Of a stretch of DNA of 21,983 nucleotides, positions 14,117 to 21,234 are shown in pieces. The notes under the pieces were generated by a model. It saw only the letters and a program-made list of their open reading frames with translations. It had not been told where the DNA came from and ran no database searches. The translations under genes were made by a program, and so were the position numbers. The DNA comes from JBFWRK01 sp050248955 (GTDB lineage Bacteria; Actinomycetota; Acidimicrobiia; Acidimicrobiales; Ilumatobacteraceae), in the NCBI GenBank assembly GCA_050248955.1, contig JBFWRK010000031.1:1-21983 (forward strand). Reading direction: 5' to 3'. The number at the start of each line of letters is the position of its first letter. The stretch's first letter is position 1.

Positions 14117-15502
14117 ATGCGCGACGATCGAGCAGTCGTGTCTGCTCGCCGAACCCCAGTTGCGCTGCCCGCGATCGTGTTCGGGCTCGCCGTGGCGGCC
14201 GCCTTCGGGAGCGGCGCCGTCGGTAGCGCCGCACCGCCGCTCGCGAGCGGCACGTTCGCCACCGTGCCCACTGCCAGCGGGTCGTCCACTGATGGCACTG
14301 GCACTGGCACTCGGTCCGCGGGCAGCGGGTCGACGACCACGTCGCCCACGGACGACACGACACCCGACGACTCGCCCGCCGTGACGGCGCTCGGTCCCGG
14401 CGTGCTCGAGGGCGTGGACTGGCAGGTGTTCGACGATCGGATCGCGCCACCGTTGATGAGCGGCGGTGCGATCGCGGTGTCGATCGCAGTCGCCAAGGAC
14501 GGCCGACTCGTCCACGCCGCAGCGTACGGCGTCGCCGATCCGGCGAGCGGCGAACCGGTGACCGCGGCGAGCCGCTTCCGCATCGCCAGCAACTCGAAGG
14601 TGCTGACCTCGACGGTCGCGCTCGCGCTCGTCGACGAGGGACTGCTCGAGCTCGACGAGCCAGTGCTGGCGCCGCTCGCGGCGCAGTTCGGCGTGCCGCT
14701 GACCGACCCGCGCATGGAGCAGGTGACGCTCCGACACCTGCTGAGCCACACGTCGGGGTTCGCCGACTTCCGCGAGGAGTTCTTCCGCGGGAGCGCCGTC
14801 GGCTGTGAGGACGCGACGATCGCCGGGTTCTCGAACCCGCTGTCGGGAAGCCCGGGCCAGAGCGCCAACTACAGCAACATGAACTTCTGCATCGTCGGTC
14901 TGCTGATCGAGCTCGCCGCCGCGGACAGCTACGAGTCCGCGGTGTACGACCGGCTGCTCACCCCGCTCGGTATCACGGACATGCGCGTGACCGGCAACAA
15001 CGACGTCCGCCCCGGAGAGGTCGTCCACCCCGGGGATCCCGGGCGGAACTTCATGGAGGTGCTCGGCGGCGCCGGTTCATGGGTGGCGACAGCAGCGGAC
15101 CTCGTCGCGATCGTCGATTCGCTCGACACGAGTCGCCCTGGTTGGCATCCGATCTCGCCCGAGCTGGCCGACGAGATGCAGGGGCGTACCGAGGCAGGTC
15201 GGTTGGCGAGCGCGTACCGGTTCGGGCTCGGCCTGCGGCTCTTCGGCGACGGGTGGGGTCACACGGGGACGCTGCAGAACGCGCATTCGATGGTCATGCA
15301 CCGCTCCGACGGGTTCACGTTCGCGATCCTCGCGAGCGGCAGCGCGCCCTCCGAGTCCGACGATCTGGCCCGGTTCGCGGATCGCGGCTTCGAGGCAATC
15401 GGAGTCCCGCTGCTGGCCTTGGTCGCGCCGACGCCACTCGCGACGTCGTCCGGGACGAGCTCGCCGGTCCTCGTGGACGGGGACGGCGACGAGGTTCGCT
15501 GA
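14117..15502 (+). CDS. Serine hydrolase, class C beta-lactamase/PBP-like, exported
   Basis: The protein has 461 residues. Residues ~9-40 are a basic stretch plus hydrophobic helix, a signal peptide or anchor (LPAIVFGLAVAAAFGSGAVGSA). Residues ~43-90 are a Ser/Thr/Gly/Asp-rich linker, including DGTGTGT. The hydrolase domain has all three active-site motifs: S158-N-S-K161 (SxxK), Y252-S-N254 (YxN) and H382-T-G384 (HTG in place of KTG). A second low-complexity tail follows residue ~430. It should act outside the membrane as an esterase, D-aminopeptidase or carboxypeptidase. It lies 24 nt after the large-subunit gene on the same strand. GTG 14138 is an alternative start that still keeps the signal. 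A hairpin directly after the stop may end the operon. Confidence 0.9.
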   Translation: MRDDRAVVSARRTPVALPAIVFGLAVAAAFGSGAVGSAAPPLASGTFATVPTASGSSTDGTGTGTRSAGSGSTTTSPTDDTTPDDSPAVTALGPGVLEGVDWQVFDDRIAPPLMSGGAIAVSIAVAKDGRLVHAAAYGVADPASGEPVTAASRFRIASNSKVLTSTVALALVDEGLLELDEPVLAPLAAQFGVPLTDPRMEQVTLRHLLSHTSGFADFREEFFRGSAVGCEDATIAGFSNPLSGSPGQSANYSNMNFCIVGLLIELAAADSYESAVYDRLLTPLGITDMRVTGNNDVRPGEVVHPGDPGRNFMEVLGGAGSWVATAADLVAIVDSLDTSRPGWHPISPELADEMQGRTEAGRLASAYRFGLGLRLFGDGWGHTGTLQNAHSMVMHRSDGFTFAILASGSAPSESDDLARFADRGFEAIGVPLLALVAPTPLATSSGTSSPVLVDGDGDEVR

Positions 15503-15521
15503 GCACGGTTCGCAACCGTGC
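15503..15521 (+). terminator. Hairpin immediately after the serine hydrolase stop
   Basis: GCACGGTT (15503-15510) and AACCGTGC (15514-15521) pair perfectly over 8 bp with a CGC loop. The stem starts at the base after the TGA. No T-run follows, so it may act as a weak or factor-assisted terminator before the acyl-CoA dehydrogenase. Confidence 0.5.
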
Positions 15522-15544
15522 CTCCGTCAAGGGACAATGTGGCG

Positions 15545-16768
15545 ATGACCGATCTCGCGACGCCCGCATCCGATGTCGAGACAGCGCAGCTCCTGGCTGC
15601 CCTCGACGCGCTGCTCGCCGAGCACGATCCGAAGGCGACGGACCCGGTGGCCTTCCGCGGTGCCCGGTACGACGCCGGACTCGCCTGGGTCCACTTCCCG
15701 AAGGGCTTCGGTGGGCTCGGGCTGCGACCCGAGCTCAACCGCGTCGTCGAGCAGCGCCTGCGCGCGGCCGGTGCTGCCGCTGCCGATCCGACCACGTTCT
15801 TCATGGCGCTCGCCGGCCCGACGATCGTCACGCACGCCACCGATGATCAGAAGCGCCGATTCCTGCGGCCGATGTTCACCGGCGAGGAGCCGTGGTGCCA
15901 GCTCTTCTCCGAGCCGGGCGCCGGCTCGGACTTCGCCGGCCTGGCATGCCGTGCCGTTCGCGACGGCGACGAGTGGGTCGTCAACGGCCAGAAGGTCTGG
16001 AACACGCTCGCTCATCTCGGCCACTGGGGCATGCTCGTGACGCGTACCGATCCCGACGCGCCGAAGCACAAGGGCATGACCTACTTCGCCGTCGACATGC
16101 ACGCGCCGGGCGTCGAGGTGCGGCCACTGCGTCAGATCACCGGCGAGGCGGAGTTCAACGAGGTGTACCTGACGGACGTGCGGATCCCCGATGCCGATCG
16201 GATCGGCGCCGTGGGCGAGGGCTGGCGGGTCGCGCTCACGACGTTGATGAACGAACGGACCGCGATCGGCGGCAGCGCCGGGACGGACGCGCCGAACCGG
16301 GGTGGGCAGGCGCTCGATGCCGTCAGGATCTGGAAGGACCTCGCACCCGACGAACGGACAGACGTCCGCCGGGACCGCCTCACGCAGCTGTGGATCAGGG
16401 GGGAGATCCAGCGCCTCACGAACAAGCGCGCCTCGGAGAACATGAAGGCCGGCAACCCGGGTCCAGAGGGCTCCGTCGCGAAGCTCGGGCATGCCGAGCT
16501 CAACAAGGTGCTCTACGAGTTCTGCATCGACCTGCTGGGCATGGACGGGCAGGTCGGCTACGACTACTCCTACCGACGTGCCGACGAGCTCGACGTGGTC
16601 GGCGGCGCCCGTGGGCCCCGCTACGCGTTCCTTCGGGTCCGGGCGAACTCGATCGAGGGTGGCACGTCGGAGATCATGCGCAACATCCTCGGCGAGCAGG
16701 TCCTGGGCCTGCCCGGTGAGCCCCGGGTGGACAAGGACGTCCCGTGGTCCAAGGTCCCGCGCAGCTGA
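15545..16768 (+). CDS. Acyl-CoA dehydrogenase (FadE-type)
   Basis: The protein has 407 residues and the complete acyl-CoA dehydrogenase fold. The FAD/substrate motif is FSEPGAGSDFAGL (121-133), followed by NGQKVWNTLAHLGHWGMLVTRTD and VYLTDVRIPDADRIG. Near the C-terminus SIEGGTSEIMRNILGEQVLGLP (369-390) places E371 where many members have the catalytic base. It should oxidise an acyl-CoA thioester to the 2-enoyl form in the cytosol and pass electrons to ETF. AAGGGA at 15529-15534 is the ribosome-binding site; ATG 15545 is preferred and GTG 15539 is an in-frame alternative. It is convergent with the acyl-CoA dehydrogenase pair, 54 nt apart. The substrate cannot be fixed; actinobacterial steroid or branched-chain catabolism is possible. 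Confidence 0.93.
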   Translation: MTDLATPASDVETAQLLAALDALLAEHDPKATDPVAFRGARYDAGLAWVHFPKGFGGLGLRPELNRVVEQRLRAAGAAAADPTTFFMALAGPTIVTHATDDQKRRFLRPMFTGEEPWCQLFSEPGAGSDFAGLACRAVRDGDEWVVNGQKVWNTLAHLGHWGMLVTRTDPDAPKHKGMTYFAVDMHAPGVEVRPLRQITGEAEFNEVYLTDVRIPDADRIGAVGEGWRVALTTLMNERTAIGGSAGTDAPNRGGQALDAVRIWKDLAPDERTDVRRDRLTQLWIRGEIQRLTNKRASENMKAGNPGPEGSVAKLGHAELNKVLYEFCIDLLGMDGQVGYDYSYRRADELDVVGGARGPRYAFLRVRANSIEGGTSEIMRNILGEQVLGLPGEPRVDKDVPWSKVPRS

Positions 16769-16822
16769 TCCGAGTGTGACGGACGACGGCGATCGCGCAC
16801 GGAGCGGCGGTCTCGCGAGCAG

Positions 16823-17875
16823 TCACGTCGACGTGGCGAGCAGCCGGCCGAGACGCTGGAGCGAGGGCGTCGCCGAGCCGAGCTGAAGCTCGAGCTGCTT
16901 GGCCAGCAGGAAGTGCCGGTGGAGCGGGTAGTCCCGGTCGACACCCATCCCGCCGTGGATGTGGTGGGCGGCGTGCACGACCCGCTGCCCGCCTTCGGCA
17001 GCCCAGAACTTCGCCGTCAGGAGTTGCTCCGCCGCCGGCATCCCGCGCGCGACCCGCCATGCGGCCTGCCACGCGGTCAGGCGGACGCCCTCGTTGTCGA
17101 TGTAGGCGTCGGCTGCGCGTTGGCTGACGGCTTGGAACGACGCGATGACACGGTCGAACTGCGTGCGGGTGCGGGCGTACTCAGCGGTGAGCCGCAGCGC
17201 GGCGTCGCACAGCCCGGCGGTCATCACGCACGCGCCCGCAACACCGCGATCGAGCAGCGCGTGCAGCGCATCGATCCCGCCGATGCGGGACGACACCGCG
17301 CCGTCCAGGGTGAGCCGCGCCTCCGGCACGCCAGTCGTGGTGTCCTGCCGTTCGATCGCGACGCCGGCCGCGTCCGCCTCGACGACGTGGATGCCATCCG
17401 CGGCGGACACCACGAACCGCTTGGCGAGCAGCCCTGCCGGTACGCAGACCTTCGTGCCGCTGATCCGGCCGTCCGTCACGGTCGTCGTCGGTGCCCACGG
17501 ATCGCCGACTGCTTCAGTGATCGCCGCGGTGACGATCTCGCGTCCGGCGGCCACGCCGTCCAGCAGATCCGGATGCCCGGCGAGCGCCGGACCGGCGAGC
17601 GCCATCACCGCCAATGCAGGGACGGAGGCGCCGGCGCGGGCGACCTCCTCGAGCACGATGCAGGTCTCGAGGAAGCCGAGGCCGCCACCGCCGGTCGCCT
17701 CGGGAAGGCCGATGCCGACGAGCCCCGCGTCGGCGAGCGCGGCCCAGAGATCGAGGTCGATCGCCGAGTCCGATGCGGCGACCTCCTTCAGACGGGCTGG
17801 CGTGCAGGCATCGGTCAGGATCCGCCGGGCGAGTGCCTGCAGCTCCTGCTGGTCGGGGTCGAAGGAGAAGTCCAT
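16823..17875 (-). CDS. Acyl-CoA dehydrogenase-like subunit, probably the smaller partner of a heteromer
   Basis: The protein has 350 residues, shorter than its neighbour. It starts MDFSFDPDQQELQALARRIL, the usual N-terminal helix. The SEPGAGSD-type FAD/substrate motif is degenerate (ITEAVGDPWAP). The C-terminal helical domain is well kept: ARTRTQFDRVIASFQAVSQRAADAYID, then HHIHGGMGVDRDYPLHRHFLLAKQLELQLG. Short members paired with a longer acyl-CoA dehydrogenase often form alpha2beta2 enzymes in actinobacterial steroid side-chain degradation, with FAD bound at the interface. ATG 17875 shares one base with the upstream stop (TGATG), so the pair is coupled. A 12-bp palindrome CACGTCGACGTG (16824-16835) overlaps its stop and may be incidental. 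Confidence 0.9.
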   Translation of the reverse strand: MDFSFDPDQQELQALARRILTDACTPARLKEVAASDSAIDLDLWAALADAGLVGIGLPEATGGGGLGFLETCIVLEEVARAGASVPALAVMALAGPALAGHPDLLDGVAAGREIVTAAITEAVGDPWAPTTTVTDGRISGTKVCVPAGLLAKRFVVSAADGIHVVEADAAGVAIERQDTTTGVPEARLTLDGAVSSRIGGIDALHALLDRGVAGACVMTAGLCDAALRLTAEYARTRTQFDRVIASFQAVSQRAADAYIDNEGVRLTAWQAAWRVARGMPAAEQLLTAKFWAAEGGQRVVHAAHHIHGGMGVDRDYPLHRHFLLAKQLELQLGSATPSLQRLGRLLATST

Positions 17876-19050
17876 CACCGACTCGCTCTCGGGAAGCCCA
17901 GGGAGAACATGGAGATCAGATCGCGCTGGACCTCGTTCGTGCCACCGCCGAAGGTGAGGATGAGCAGGCCGCGGTAGAGCGACTCGAGCCGCGAGCGGAG
18001 CACGGCGCCCGGGGTGCCCGCCGAGAGGTAGCCGGGCGGTCCGAGGATCTCGAACAGGAGCCGGAACGCCTCGAGGTAGAACTCGGTGCCGTAGACCTTG
18101 ATCGCCGAGCAGTGCCCGATGTCGAGCTTGCCCTGCGTCGCCTCCCAGGCCGACTGCCAGTTGAGCAGTCGCAGCACGTCGAGCTTCGCGTGGACGCGGG
18201 CGAGGTTGAGCTGCACCCAGTCCTGGTCGACCACGCGCCGGCCGTCGGGCAGCTCGGTGGACCGCGCCCAGGACCCGATCTCGTCCAACGCCCGCTCGAC
18301 CACCCCGGTGGAGCAGAGCGTCACGCGCTCGTGGTTCAACTGGTTCGTGATCAGCGTCCAACCGTTGTTCTCGCCACCGACGCAGCTCGAGACGGGGACG
18401 CGCACGTCGTCGAAGAAGACCTGGTTGATGTCGTGCTCGCCGATCAGCCGGAGCGGCGAGAGCGTGATGCCAGGGGTGTTCATCGGCACGATCAGGATCG
18501 AGATCCCCTTGTGCTTCTTCGCCTCCGGGTCGGTGCGCACGGCGAGCCAGCAGTAGTCGGCATCGGAGGACAACGACGTCCACATCTTCTGACCGTTGAT
18601 GACGTACTCCTCACCATCGCGCACGGCGCGGGTCTGCAGCGCCGCGAGGTCGGTGCCGGCGCCGGGTTCGGAGTAGCCGATGCAGAAGTGGATGTCGCCG
18701 GCGAGGATCTTCGGCAGGAAGAACGCACGGTGCTCGTCGCTGCCGAAGTTCATGATCGTGGGACCGACCGTGTTGATCGTCAACATCGGCACCGGCGCCC
18801 CGGCGCGCATCGACTCGTCGAAGAAGATGAACTGCTCGATCGCCGAACGACCCTGTCCACCCCACGAGGTCGGCCATCCGATCCCGGCCCATCCGTCGGC
18901 GCACATCTGCTTCCAGACCCGGCGCATGGCCGCACCGACGCCGTGGCCGGCGGCGAGGTCGGCGACGGTGCCGGGATCGAGGAGCTGCTCGTAGTAGCCG
19001 CGCAGCTCGGAACGCAGCGCCTCCTGCTCCGGCGTGTAGCCGATCTCCAT
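17875..19050 (-). CDS. Acyl-CoA dehydrogenase, larger partner of the coupled pair
   Basis: The protein has 391 residues. Motifs in order are MEIGYTPEQEALRSELRGYYEQLL, GIGWPTSWGGQGRS, YSEPGAGTDLAALQTRAV, VINGQKMWTSLSSDADYCWLAVRTD, VFFDDVRVP and a C-terminal LTFGGGTNEVQRDLIS. The FAD/substrate loop is intact. The usual C-terminal catalytic glutamate position reads GGGTNE, as in actinobacterial FadE members of heteromers, so the base is not obvious. ATG 19050 is chosen because GAGGGGG lies about 8 nt upstream; in-frame upstream codons have no support. It is the first gene of the pair and probably carries the promoter, with an inverted repeat 23-39 nt before the start and a C-rich tract further up. 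Confidence 0.92.
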   Translation of the reverse strand: MEIGYTPEQEALRSELRGYYEQLLDPGTVADLAAGHGVGAAMRRVWKQMCADGWAGIGWPTSWGGQGRSAIEQFIFFDESMRAGAPVPMLTINTVGPTIMNFGSDEHRAFFLPKILAGDIHFCIGYSEPGAGTDLAALQTRAVRDGEEYVINGQKMWTSLSSDADYCWLAVRTDPEAKKHKGISILIVPMNTPGITLSPLRLIGEHDINQVFFDDVRVPVSSCVGGENNGWTLITNQLNHERVTLCSTGVVERALDEIGSWARSTELPDGRRVVDQDWVQLNLARVHAKLDVLRLLNWQSAWEATQGKLDIGHCSAIKVYGTEFYLEAFRLLFEILGPPGYLSAGTPGAVLRSRLESLYRGLLILTFGGGTNEVQRDLISMFSLGFPRASR

Positions 19051-19072
19051 GCAACAACCCCCTCGAACCGTT

Positions 19073-19089
19073 TCTGACACCCCGTCAGA
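19073..19089. promoter_or_regulatory. Inverted repeat, candidate operator of the acyl-CoA dehydrogenase pair
   Basis: TCTGAC (19073-19078) and GTCAGA (19084-19089) are exact inverted copies around ACCCC. The site lies 22 bp upstream of the start of the larger acyl-CoA dehydrogenase. Fatty-acid and sterol catabolic genes in actinomycetes are commonly under TetR-type repressors, so an operator is plausible. The arms are short and the assignment is tentative. Confidence 0.4.
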
Positions 19090-19100
19090 TCGCGAGCCTA

Positions 19101-19194
19101 CCCACCCCCGCCCCCGCCCCGCCCCCCTACCCGCCCCCCGCCCCCACCCCGCCCCCTACCCACCCCGGCCCCACCCCAACGACCCCGCTACCCC
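19101..19194. repeat. C-rich low-complexity tract, G-quadruplex/i-motif-prone
   Basis: Sixteen runs of three to six C follow one another in 94 bp, mostly separated by single G or A or by TA. The minus strand is correspondingly G-rich and far exceeds the minimum for intramolecular G-quadruplexes. The tract starts 50 bp upstream of the acyl-CoA dehydrogenase pair and has its G-runs on that operon's coding strand. It encodes nothing credible. Confidence 0.85.
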
Positions 19195-19462
19195 GGGTTC
19201 TCTGCTCGCCGACGACTCCCCACCGGTTCTCGGCTCCGATCCGGACATCCAACGACCTCGCCCGATCACAGACCGGGGCTGCAGACGCAAATGAGCAGAG
19301 AAGTGGGGCTCATCCGCCAACTCGACCACCTTGGCTACGGAGTCAACCTCACCACGAGTCACATGACGGATCCGGGGGATTCTCCATACAGACGTCGGTG
19401 CGCCGCCGGCCAGGGATGCTCAGCGTCATGGGAGCGCGTGCTCGACGAACTTGCAGCGCGCG
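19195..19462. other. Non-coding interval with repeated GGTTCTCnGCTC elements; no gene supported
   Basis: No reading frame here has coding character or a ribosome-binding site. GGTTCTCTGCTC (19196-19207) and GGTTCTCGGCTC (19225-19236) are direct repeats differing at one base. The first is mirrored by the inverted copy GAGCAGAGAA at 19293-19302. A frame from 19291 reads MSREVGLIRQLDHLGYGVNLTT, vaguely like the C-terminal end of some transposases, but it then continues into nonsense. The base composition is lower in GC than the flanks. The interval could be a decayed mobile-element scar or a regulatory region. Confidence 0.5.
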
Positions 19463-19822
19463 TCAGCGTCGTTCGAGGCGTTCGATCGCTGCGATCAGGC
19501 GGTCGGTCTCGGCGCGGTGCTCGTGGACGAGGCGCACGAGCCAGTAGCGCATGAACCGGGTCATCGAGTAGCGCACGAAGAGCGCCGTGCCGGCGATCAC
19601 CAGTGCGAGTCCGATCAGGCTGCCGGTCGCGATTGCTGCCCACTGATCGGCGGCGACGACGGTCCCCGAGGCCTGGATGCCGCCGACGACGGCGAGCACG
19701 ACGCCCCCGATCAGCGCCGCGCACCCGACGACGAAGAGCAACCGGTCCCGGTCGGCGTTCGCACTGCGGAGCTTGAGCTCGCCGATCTCCTCGGTGAAGG
19801 CAGCGATTCGGTCGTCGTTCAT
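19463..19822 (-). CDS. Small two-helix membrane protein of unknown function, coupled to livF
   Basis: The protein has 119 residues. Two hydrophobic helices lie at about 29-49 (LLFVVGCAALIGGVVLAVVGG) and 61-84. A charged N-terminal segment (~1-27) and a basic, amphipathic C-terminal segment (~88-119, ending HEHRAETDRLIAAIERLERR, coiled-coil-like) flank them. I do not recognise the family. Its ATG overlaps the LivF stop as ATGA, so it is the last gene of the liv operon and made in step with it. It may be an accessory or scaffold protein of the transporter, which is inference from position only. No terminator is visible after it. Confidence 0.75.
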   Translation of the reverse strand: MNDDRIAAFTEEIGELKLRSANADRDRLLFVVGCAALIGGVVLAVVGGIQASGTVVAADQWAAIATGSLIGLALVIAGTALFVRYSMTRFMRYWLVRLVHEHRAETDRLIAAIERLERR

Positions 19823-20529
19823 GATCCTCCAAGGTAGGCGGTGGCAAGGGCATCCTCGCCGAGATCTGCCGGAGTGCCGGCGTGTTGCACGACACCGTGA
19901 GCGAGCAGGATCGCCCAGTCGGCGATGTCGAGCACGGTGCGGGCGAACTGTTCGACGACGAGCACCCCGATGCCGTCGGCGGCGATCGCTGCGACCTGCT
20001 CGTAGAGCTGGGCGACGATCTTCGGGGCGAGCCCCATCGACAGCTCGTCGATGAGCAGGATCACGGGGTCGGTGGCGAGTGCGCGGGCGAGCGACAGCAT
20101 CTGCTGCTCGCCACCCGACAACGTGCCAGCGAGCTGCGTGCGCCGTTCGGCGAGGCGCTGGAACCGCGCGTAGGCGCGCTCCTCGAGGTCGGCGATGCCG
20201 ACGCCGCCGAACGTCGCCATCAACAGGTTCTCGCGGACGGTGAGGTTCGGGAAGATGCCGCGCCCTTCCGGGATCGTGCAGAGCCCGGCGCGGGCGAGCG
20301 CGTGTGCGGCGACGCCCGTCGCGTCGTGGCCGGCGACCTGCAGCGTGCCGCGGGACGGTCGCAGCAACCCGCTCGCGACCTTCAGCGTCGTGGACTTGCC
20401 GGCGCCGTTCGGGCCGAGCATCGCAACGATCTCGCCGGCGCCGACCCTGAGGCTGACACCGTGCAGCACCTCGATCGCGCCGTAGCCGGCGCGCACGTCG
20501 CGCAGCTCGAGGAGCAGAGGGACGGTCAC
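19819..20529 (-). CDS. livF: Branched-chain amino-acid-type ABC transporter ATPase LivF
   Basis: The protein has 236 residues, the normal LivF length. Walker A is GPNGAGKS (39-46), signature LSGGEQQ (137-143), Walker B ILLIDE (157-162), and the LivF-specific PEGRGIF lies at 87-93. It powers uptake with LivG through LivH/LivM and a periplasmic-type binding protein not in the window. GTG 20529 is chosen because it overlaps the LivG stop as GTGA and gives family length; frames further upstream run into livG. In actinomycetes such systems import amino acids but also amides, urea and aromatic acids, so the substrate is open. Confidence 0.94.
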   Translation of the reverse strand: MTVPLLLELRDVRAGYGAIEVLHGVSLRVGAGEIVAMLGPNGAGKSTTLKVASGLLRPSRGTLQVAGHDATGVAAHALARAGLCTIPEGRGIFPNLTVRENLLMATFGGVGIADLEERAYARFQRLAERRTQLAGTLSGGEQQMLSLARALATDPVILLIDELSMGLAPKIVAQLYEQVAAIAADGIGVLVVEQFARTVLDIADWAILLAHGVVQHAGTPADLGEDALATAYLGGS

Positions 20530-21233
20530 GTGACCCCCAGGTAGGCCTCGAGCACCGCCTCGTCGCGCTGCACCTCCGCCGGTGGCCCGTGGGCGATCAC
20601 GCGGCCGAGATCGAGCACGTAGACGTCGTGACACACGTTCATCACGAGCGACATGTCGTGTTCGACGACGAACACGGCGAGCTGGTCTTCCGCGAGCGAC
20701 GTGAGCAGGGCGCCGAAGCGCTCCGTCTCCTGGTCGTCGAGCCCGGATGCGGGCTCGTCCAACAGGAGCACGCGCGGCGAGGTGGCGAGCGCACGCGCGA
20801 CCTCGACCATGCGGGCGGTGCCGGTCGGCAGATCGCCCGCCGGCCGCTCCGCATGGTCACTGGCCCCCACCCGACGCAGCAGCTCGTCGACGCGTCCGCG
20901 CACGTCGCGCTCGTTCGTGAGCTCGACGGCGACGCGGACGTTGTCGGCGACGGAGAGCGACGTGAACAGCTCGAGCCGCTGGAACGTCCGGGCGAGACCG
21001 TGACGGGCGCGGCGGAACGCCGGCGCGTCGGTGATGTCGACGCCGTCGATCGAGACCCGTCCGGCGGTGGGCTCCTGCACACCCGTGACGACGTTGAACA
21101 GCGTCGTCTTGCCAGCGCCGTTCGGGCCGATCAACCCCGTGATCCGACCGGGCTCGACGTCGAGATCGACGCCGTCGACGGCCATGACCCCGCCGAAGCG
21201 GACCTGCACCCCGCGCACCTCGAGCAGCGCCAC
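20526..21233 (-). CDS. livG: Branched-chain amino-acid-type ABC transporter ATPase LivG
   Basis: The protein has 235 residues. Walker A is GPNGAGKTT (36-44), Q-loop ARTFQRLELF (Q85), Walker B VLLLDE (155-160) and H-loop H192 (VVEHDMSLV). The signature reads LPTGTARMVEVARAL (135-149) in place of the usual LSxGQQR, a form seen in actinobacterial LivG proteins. The loop between Q-loop and signature is short compared with the 255-residue enterobacterial LivG. The start is GTG at 21233, one base after the LivM stop. It works as a heterodimer with LivF. Confidence 0.93.
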   Translation of the reverse strand: MALLEVRGVQVRFGGVMAVDGVDLDVEPGRITGLIGPNGAGKTTLFNVVTGVQEPTAGRVSIDGVDITDAPAFRRARHGLARTFQRLELFTSLSVADNVRVAVELTNERDVRGRVDELLRRVGASDHAERPAGDLPTGTARMVEVARALATSPRVLLLDEPASGLDDQETERFGALLTSLAEDQLAVFVVEHDMSLVMNVCHDVYVLDLGRVIAHGPPAEVQRDEAVLEAYLGVT

Positions 21234-21234
21234 G

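Noticed and set aside
17876..18583. N-terminal extension of the smaller acyl-CoA dehydrogenase
   Set aside because: The extra ~236 codons overlap the larger partner gene out of frame and encode Arg/Pro-rich sequence; MDFSFDPDQQ at 17875 is the family start.
19049..19294. Proline-rich ORF across the C-rich tract
   Set aside because: Its length results only from the C-runs; there is no ribosome-binding site and it overlaps the promoter region of the acyl-CoA dehydrogenase pair.
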